This document shows, one piece after another, positions 59,943 to 64,000 of a stretch of 64,000 bases of DNA; within the stretch, counting starts at the first letter, position 1, and every line of letters starts with the position of its first letter. The stretch comes from Microbacterium testaceum StLB037 (GTDB lineage: Bacteria > Actinomycetota > Actinomycetes > Actinomycetales > Microbacteriaceae). Location: NCBI RefSeq assembly GCF_008763945.1, contig NZ_VTQH01000002.1, forward strand, positions 219,657-283,656, written 5' to 3'. Under the pieces are notes generated by a model. The model did not search any database. It was not told where the DNA came from and worked only from the letters and a program-made list of their open reading frames with translations. The translations under genes were made by a program, and so were the position numbers.

Positions 59943-61649
59943 TCACCCCTTTTCGGCGGTCTCGCCGATGCGCAGGTCGAGGGGGAAGTCGATCGGGAAC
60001 GTTCCGAAGAGCAGGCGCCCCGCTGACGCCGCGGACGCGCGCACGGCGTCCGCCACGGCCTCGGCGTGCTCGATCGGGGTGTGCACGACGATCTCGTCGT
60101 GCAGGAAGAACGCGAGGTGCGCGGAGCGCGCGAACACCGGACCCGAGGCGGGCGCCGCGCGGGCGGCGTCCACCTCGTCGAGGCCCGCGAGACGGGATCG
60201 GAGGTCAGCGAGCCACGCCAGGGCCCACTCGGCCGCCGTGCCCTGCACGACGAAGTTGCGGGTGAATCGCCCCCGGTCGCGGGCCGAGCGGCGGGCGCGC
60301 GTCTCGTCGATCCCGGATGCCGCGGCCTCGCTCGCCCGAGACTGCAGGTCGCGCCATGAGTCGCCCGCCGCGGGAGAGGTGCGCCCCAGCCAGGTGTGGA
60401 CGACTCCCCCGTCCTCGCCCGTGCGCGCCGCCTCGTCGACCAGCCCCATCGCGCGGGGGAAGGTGCGACGCAGCCGCGGCAGCAGGCGCCCGCTCTCGCC
60501 CGTCGTGGCGCCGTACATGGCCCCGAGCATGGCGAGCTTCGCTTCGCCGCGGCTGGCGACGGCGCCGCGTTCGACGATGCCGGCGTAGAGATCGCGACCG
60601 GATGCCGCTTCGGCCAACACCGTGTCGCGCGCCATCGCCGCGAGCACTCGGGGCTCGAGCTGCGCGACGTCGGCGGTCACGAGCGTCCAGCCCGGGTCGG
60701 CGCGCACGGCGGTGCGCAGGGTGCGCGGGATCTGCAGCGCTCCCCCGCCCGACGACGCCCAGCGGCCCGTGACGACGCCCGCGGGAACGTAGACGGGGCG
60801 GAACCGCCCCTCGCTCACCCACTCGTTGAGCCATGCCCAGCCGTTCGCCGTGTACAGCCGCATGAGCTTCTTGTACGCGATCAGCGGGGCGACCACGGGG
60901 TGATCGTGCTCGGCCAGCTCCCACCGACTCGTGGACTGCACGAGCAGGCCCGCGCGGTGCAACGACCTCAGCAGTCGCGGCTGCGAGTCGAGCGAGGCGG
61001 CGGGGTCGCCGAGGGCTGCGCGCACGGCCGCCGCGGTCCGTTCGATGTTCGCGGGCAGGCCGCCGCCGCGCCGAGGGCCGAGTTCGCTCTCGAGCAGCCG
61101 CTCGTGCGCGGCGGCGCTCCACGGCACGCCCACCGCGTGCAGCTCGACGGCGATGAGCGATCCCGCCGACTCGGCGGCGCACAGCAGCCAGAGCGCCCCG
61201 GGGTTCGTCGACGACGCGATCGCCGCCACCTGCCTGCGGTACTCGGAGACGGCCGCGTCCGCGCTTTCGGGGACTCCGGATGCCGACTCCCCCAGGTCGA
61301 AGAGCGTGTCGCCGTCCGCGGGCGCCGTGGTGGCCGCGTCCCACGAGACGGCGTCCCGCAGGCCGTGGTCGTCGCTCACGGCGGAGGCATCGCGGAGGAT
61401 GGCGTGGACGAGGCGGAGATCCCACGCCCGTGCGACGCGCACGCCGGCTTTCAGCAGGCCCGGATAGACGACCGAGGAGTCGGCCCACACCCACCGGACG
61501 TCGCCCTCCGCCTCGCGCGCCATGACGAGGGCCGCGAAGCGGTCGTCGTCGACCTCGATCGCGCGCGACGGCGAGGCGTCGGCATCCAGATCGATCAGGG
61601 CGTATCGGCCGGCGGCCGACCTGCCGACGACGACCGTGTCAGAGGGCAC
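59943..61649 (-). CDS. Bifunctional 3'-5' exonuclease/DNA polymerase (PolA-like)
   Basis: A 568-residue family A polymerase-related protein distinct from full PolA. The N-terminal 200 residues are an exonuclease-like domain with degenerate motifs. The polymerase part has motif A DVAQLEPRVLAAMA, motif B RGEAKLAMLGAMYGATTG, and motif C FFLHDEIVVHTP with the catalytic Asp. It lacks the 5' nuclease. The family is common in actinobacteria, annotated as bifunctional 3'-5' exonuclease/DNA polymerase; the repair role is not established. It lies upstream of rnpB on the same strand. Confidence 0.88.
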   Translation of the reverse strand: MPSDTVVVGRSAAGRYALIDLDADASPSRAIEVDDDRFAALVMAREAEGDVRWVWADSSVVYPGLLKAGVRVARAWDLRLVHAILRDASAVSDDHGLRDAVSWDAATTAPADGDTLFDLGESASGVPESADAAVSEYRRQVAAIASSTNPGALWLLCAAESAGSLIAVELHAVGVPWSAAAHERLLESELGPRRGGGLPANIERTAAAVRAALGDPAASLDSQPRLLRSLHRAGLLVQSTSRWELAEHDHPVVAPLIAYKKLMRLYTANGWAWLNEWVSEGRFRPVYVPAGVVTGRWASSGGGALQIPRTLRTAVRADPGWTLVTADVAQLEPRVLAAMARDTVLAEAASGRDLYAGIVERGAVASRGEAKLAMLGAMYGATTGESGRLLPRLRRTFPRAMGLVDEAARTGEDGGVVHTWLGRTSPAAGDSWRDLQSRASEAAASGIDETRARRSARDRGRFTRNFVVQGTAAEWALAWLADLRSRLAGLDEVDAARAAPASGPVFARSAHLAFFLHDEIVVHTPIEHAEAVADAVRASAASAGRLLFGTFPIDFPLDLRIGETAEKG

Positions 61650-61661
61650 GGTCGTCTCGGG

Positions 61662-62390
61662 TCATCGGGATTCTTCGGTGCGGACCAGGATCGCGCCGCA
61701 CTCGGGGCAGAACACGACCTCGTCGGTCTGTGCCCTGCGTACGGTCGCGAGGTCGCTAGGTGGGAGCACCATGCGGCACGCTTCGCACGCGCCGGCGCGC
61801 AGGAGCCCCGCCCCGTTGCCGCGCGAGGCGAGACGCTCGTAGAGCCCGAGCAGATCGGCGGGGACGGAGGCGGCCACCGCGTCACGGTCTCGCCGGGAAC
61901 CTTCGAGGCGGGTGGTGGCGTCGGAGACGGTGGTCTTCGCCTCGGCGCTCAGCTGCGCGCCCTGGGCATTGGTCTCGGCGATCAGGGCTTCCTGCTCGGA
62001 CACCGCGGCATCCGCCCTCTCGAGTCGCTCCATAAGCGCGATCTCGAGGTCTTCGAGGTCGCTCTTGCGGCGCGTGAGCGAGGCGAGCTCGCTCTCGAAG
62101 CCCTGTGCCTGCTTGGGGTTCGACGACGCGGCGAGGCGCTCGGTGTCGCGGGCGATGCGGGCCTCGACGACGGCGACGTCGGACTCGAGGCGCTTCAGCT
62201 CGGCGGTGATGTCGTCGCGCGCGTTGGCGCGGGTCGACAGCTCTTGCGTGAGGGTCGCCCGCTGCGCGATGAGCTCGCGCACCCGCTCGGCCTGCGGCGG
62301 GTTGGCCGAGACCTTCTCGTCGCGGCGGATACGCGCGTCGAGGTCGGCGAGGTCGAGCAGTTTGCGCTGGTCGGCGGGATCGGCATTCAC
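61662..62390 (-). CDS. Coiled-coil zinc-ribbon protein
   Basis: A 242-residue protein with two long helices (about 20-160) rich in heptad-like Leu/Ala/Glu (for example LTQELSTRANARDDITAELKRLESDVAVVEARI). A C-terminal zinc ribbon follows: GACEACRMVLPPSDL ... VFCPECGAILV. This matches the C4-type zinc ribbon family (CT398/DUF164-like), often linked to nucleic-acid or flagellar-export adaptors; here the role is unknown. The GTG at 62390 is the likely start; ATG at 62420 adds ten residues. It is followed 12 nt later by the PolA-like gene. Confidence 0.8.
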   Translation of the reverse strand: MNADPADQRKLLDLADLDARIRRDEKVSANPPQAERVRELIAQRATLTQELSTRANARDDITAELKRLESDVAVVEARIARDTERLAASSNPKQAQGFESELASLTRRKSDLEDLEIALMERLERADAAVSEQEALIAETNAQGAQLSAEAKTTVSDATTRLEGSRRDRDAVAASVPADLLGLYERLASRGNGAGLLRAGACEACRMVLPPSDLATVRRAQTDEVVFCPECGAILVRTEESR

Positions 62391-62477
62391 GGGTTCCACG
62401 CTACCCCGGGCCTCCGACATCCGCGGTACGCAGTCGCCGCCTCACGCGTCGGGGCCCGGGCGGGGCGGCGGGACCGC

Positions 62478-62544
62478 GCGAGATCACGTGACGTCGCCGA
62501 GGACACGCGCCGTGACGGGTGCTCTCGGCGAGATCACGTGACGT
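62478..62544. repeat. 17-bp direct repeats with TCACGTGA core
   Basis: GCGAGATCACGTGACGT at 62478-62494 and again at 62528-62544, 50 bp apart, each containing the 8-bp palindrome TCACGTGA. They lie in the 230-nt gap between the zinc-ribbon gene and tRNA-Val(TAC). Likely operator sites; the regulator is unknown. Confidence 0.5.
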
Positions 62545-62620
62545 GGGCTGTGGAGGCCAGAGGCCCGCGCCGCTGCGCGACGGCACCGGGCGATGCGCCC
62601 CGCTAGACTCGTGGCATCCA

Positions 62621-62693
62621 GGGCCTTTAGCTCAGCTGGTAGAGCGCCACGTTTACACCGTGGATGTCGTCGGTTCGATCCCGGCAGGGCCCA
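62621..62693 (+). tRNA. tRNA-Val (anticodon TAC)
   Basis: 73 nt. The acceptor GGGCCTT pairs with AGGGCCC (one G-U), and the anticodon arm CCACG-TTTACAC-CGTGG gives TAC. CCA is not encoded. A TAGACT -10 lies about 15 nt upstream. Confidence 0.95.
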
Positions 62694-62696
62694 CCT

Positions 62697-63392
62697 TCAG
62701 CTCAGGATGTTCACGCTGCGCGAGATCACGAGCGCCAGCAGGATGAATCCCGAGATCGCCTGCACCATCATGAAGAGCTTCGCTCGGGTGCTGAGCGGCA
62801 TCACGTCTGTGGGGCTGAACGCCATGGCGTTGGATGCCGAGAAGTACAGGTAGTCGACGTAGCCGGGCGCCCAGTCCTCGGTGTCGGACGAGCGGCGGGC
62901 CACTTCGCTCACCGCGTCGCGGTCGGAGTCCTGGGGGAACTGGAAGTCGGCGGGCGGCAACTGGTCGCGCGCGTCGCGGCGACGGGCGATCGGTCCTCCC
63001 CGATCCATCTCCCAGTACACGACGGCGTAGCCGATGACGTTGATGGCCCAGACCTGCGCGGCGCCGAGCAGGGTCCCGGCTCCGCTGCCCTCTCCGCGCA
63101 GCAACTGCTGGATGAGCAGGAAGAAGGCGACCTGGTTCGCCAGCAGCAGCACCGCGGTGAAGGCCAGGGCGAAGCCGCGCCCGACGGCGGACTCGCGCGA
63201 CAGGCGCGAGGGGTTGGTGACGATCATGGGGATGGCGCACAGCACCCCCGCCACGACGACGACATAGCGCAGGACGCCGGACGCCTCATTCGGCAGCACC
63301 GCGTACAGCCCCGTCCCGACGGCCAGGGCGATCAGGACCGGCCAGCGATGCTCCGGTCGGGTGCGGAAGCCCTCGCGCTCGTGCGTGCTCAC
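62697..63392 (-). CDS. Predicted membrane protein (DUF1345/ion-channel-like)
   Basis: A 231-residue protein with about five hydrophobic helices: WPVLIALAVGTGLYAVLP, VLRYVVVVAGVLCAIPMIV, GFALAFTAVLLLANQVAFFLLI, VWAINVIGYAVVYWEM, and LFMMVQAISGFILLALVISRSVNIL at the C-terminus. Before the last helix, YVDYLYFSASNAMAFSPTDVMPL resembles the pore-loop position of DUF1345 and two-helix channels, but the TVGYGD filter is absent. The function is unknown. It is convergent with tRNA-Val(TAC), 3 nt apart. Confidence 0.7.
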   Translation of the reverse strand: MSTHEREGFRTRPEHRWPVLIALAVGTGLYAVLPNEASGVLRYVVVVAGVLCAIPMIVTNPSRLSRESAVGRGFALAFTAVLLLANQVAFFLLIQQLLRGEGSGAGTLLGAAQVWAINVIGYAVVYWEMDRGGPIARRRDARDQLPPADFQFPQDSDRDAVSEVARRSSDTEDWAPGYVDYLYFSASNAMAFSPTDVMPLSTRAKLFMMVQAISGFILLALVISRSVNILS

Positions 63393-63607
63393 GCGCTCAG
63401 GCTAGACCCGCCCTCGCGCGCGGCCTCTCGACGGCGGCCGTCTCTGATGATCTTGAAAGAGCCGGGCTCGTCTCGACATCGAGGGGTCTGCCCGGCGCTA
63501 CCCCGATCCGCCGGGCCGCGCGCATCCGATGTCGCCGCGACTCGCTAGGCTGGACGCTGGTTGATTGTGCGGAGCGAACAAGGGTTGCCGCACTCGTATG
63601 GCGATTC

Positions 63608-63626
63608 TCTGGCATGACCTGCCAGA
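63608..63626 (+). promoter_or_regulatory. Palindrome in the aceE leader
   Basis: TCTGGCA-TGACC-TGCCAGA, 7-bp arms, 17 nt before the GTG of aceE and partly over its ribosome-site region. Likely an operator or a small leader hairpin controlling pyruvate dehydrogenase. Confidence 0.5.
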
Positions 63627-63642
63627 CGACGAAAGGTCTTCC

Positions 63643-64000
63643 GTGACTGTTCACGACCAGGATCCGTATTCGCAGGGGCCGCAGGACAGCGACCCGGAAG
63701 AGACCGGGGAGTGGCAGGAATCCCTGCGCCAGCTGGTCCAGGCGAAGGGTCCGGCTCGCGCTCGCGAGATCATGCTGAGCCTGCTCAAGGGCTCGAAGGA
63801 ACTGCACCTGAACGTGCCGATGGTTCCGACCACCGACTACATCAACACGATCTCGCAGAAGAACGAGCCCGAGTTCCCCGGTGACGAGGAGCTCGAGCGC
63901 CGTTACCGCAAGTGGATCCGCTGGAACGCCGCGGTCACCGTGCACCGCGCTCAGCGTCCCGGCATCGGCGTCGGCGGCCACATCTCGACCTACGCGTCGT
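63643..64000 (+). CDS. aceE: Pyruvate dehydrogenase E1, homodimeric type (N-terminal part)
   Basis: 119 residues, running off the right edge. [103 protein letters not shown] is the characteristic start of AceE. It decarboxylates pyruvate for transfer onto a lipoyl E2, probably the one at 44.4 kb. The GTG at 63643 has GAAAGG 8 nt upstream. A palindrome lies in its leader. Confidence 0.95.
   Translation, partial: MTVHDQDPYSQGPQDSDPEETGEWQESLRQLVQAKGPARAREIMLSLLKGSKELHLNVPMVPTTDYINTISQKNEPEFPGDEELERRYRKWIRWNAAVTVHRAQRPGIGVGGHISTYAS

Noticed and set aside
59509..60588. Open frames over the RNase P RNA
   Set aside because: They overlap the conserved rnpB core on the opposite strand and have no protein-like conservation.

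Overview
This window looks like chromosomal DNA from a high-GC actinomycete of the Microbacteriaceae, most likely Microbacterium or a close relative. The evidence is a GC content near 70% by eye, frequent GTG starts, leaderless start sites (a TAnnnT hexamer 6-7 nt before the start codon), and lineage-typical genes: sepH, DUF3000, DUF3093, DUF3159, DUF3710, DUF4191, DUF4193, a DUF7455-like zinc protein and a MGKF-type DUF7882-like protein. No prophage, IS element or CRISPR array was found. Both ends cut genes: thrS at the left and aceE at the right.

Layout. 1-5.0 kb: thrS (partial), an ion permease, two flavin-fold proteins and a carboxylesterase fused to a PPOX-type domain. 5.4-6.0 kb: a tRNA Gly-Cys-Val operon with a divergent tRNA-Val. 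6.1-8.8 kb: a three-gene type VII secretion-like substrate cassette and a solitary MazF/PemK-type toxin fold. 8.8-12.8 kb: amtB with a GlnR box, the ATPase zapE, and a rhodanese-SufE pair. 12.8-19.3 kb: a hydrolase, DUF3000, RNase D and a beta-oxidation pair (thiolase plus hydratase/dehydrogenase). 19.3-27.6 kb: an inverted-repeat element, dxs, a large hairpin, acnA, DUF3159, DUF3710, dut, DUF3093 and DUF4193. 27.8-36.9 kb: sepH, a phosphodiesterase-like gene, a convergent type II topoisomerase pair (parC/parE type), a small zinc protein and a complementary alanine racemase pair. 37-46 kb: an ATP-grasp gene, a CofE-like gene coupled to the primary sigma factor, a PAC2 protein, pepA, lpd and the E2 gene. 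46-59.5 kb: DUF4191, an RDD protein, glnA (GlnR box), fadD, glnE, a second glutamine synthetase and ppgK. 59.5-64 kb: rnpB, a PolA-like exonuclease/polymerase, a zinc-ribbon coiled-coil protein, tRNA-Val(TAC), a membrane protein and aceE.

How the genes work together. Nitrogen assimilation is dispersed but linked: amtB and glnA both carry a GTAAC-n6-GAAAC GlnR half-box, and glnE (adenylyltransferase for GlnA) lies beside a GlnA2-type enzyme that lacks the adenylylation tyrosine. lpd, E2 and aceE supply parts of the 2-oxoacid dehydrogenases, which feed acnA and the TCA cycle. The thiolase, hydratase/dehydrogenase and fadD genes cover fatty-acid activation and oxidation.

The most unusual signals are: (1) the heptamer GGATGCC/GGCATCC, about 90 copies split evenly between strands and sometimes arranged as terminator-like inverted pairs; (2) two adjacent alanine racemase homologues, one keeping the catalytic lysine and the other the catalytic tyrosine; (3) a type VII-like substrate cassette with no secretion machinery nearby; (4) an 84-bp element with 15-bp inverted ends, present twice downstream of the beta-oxidation genes.
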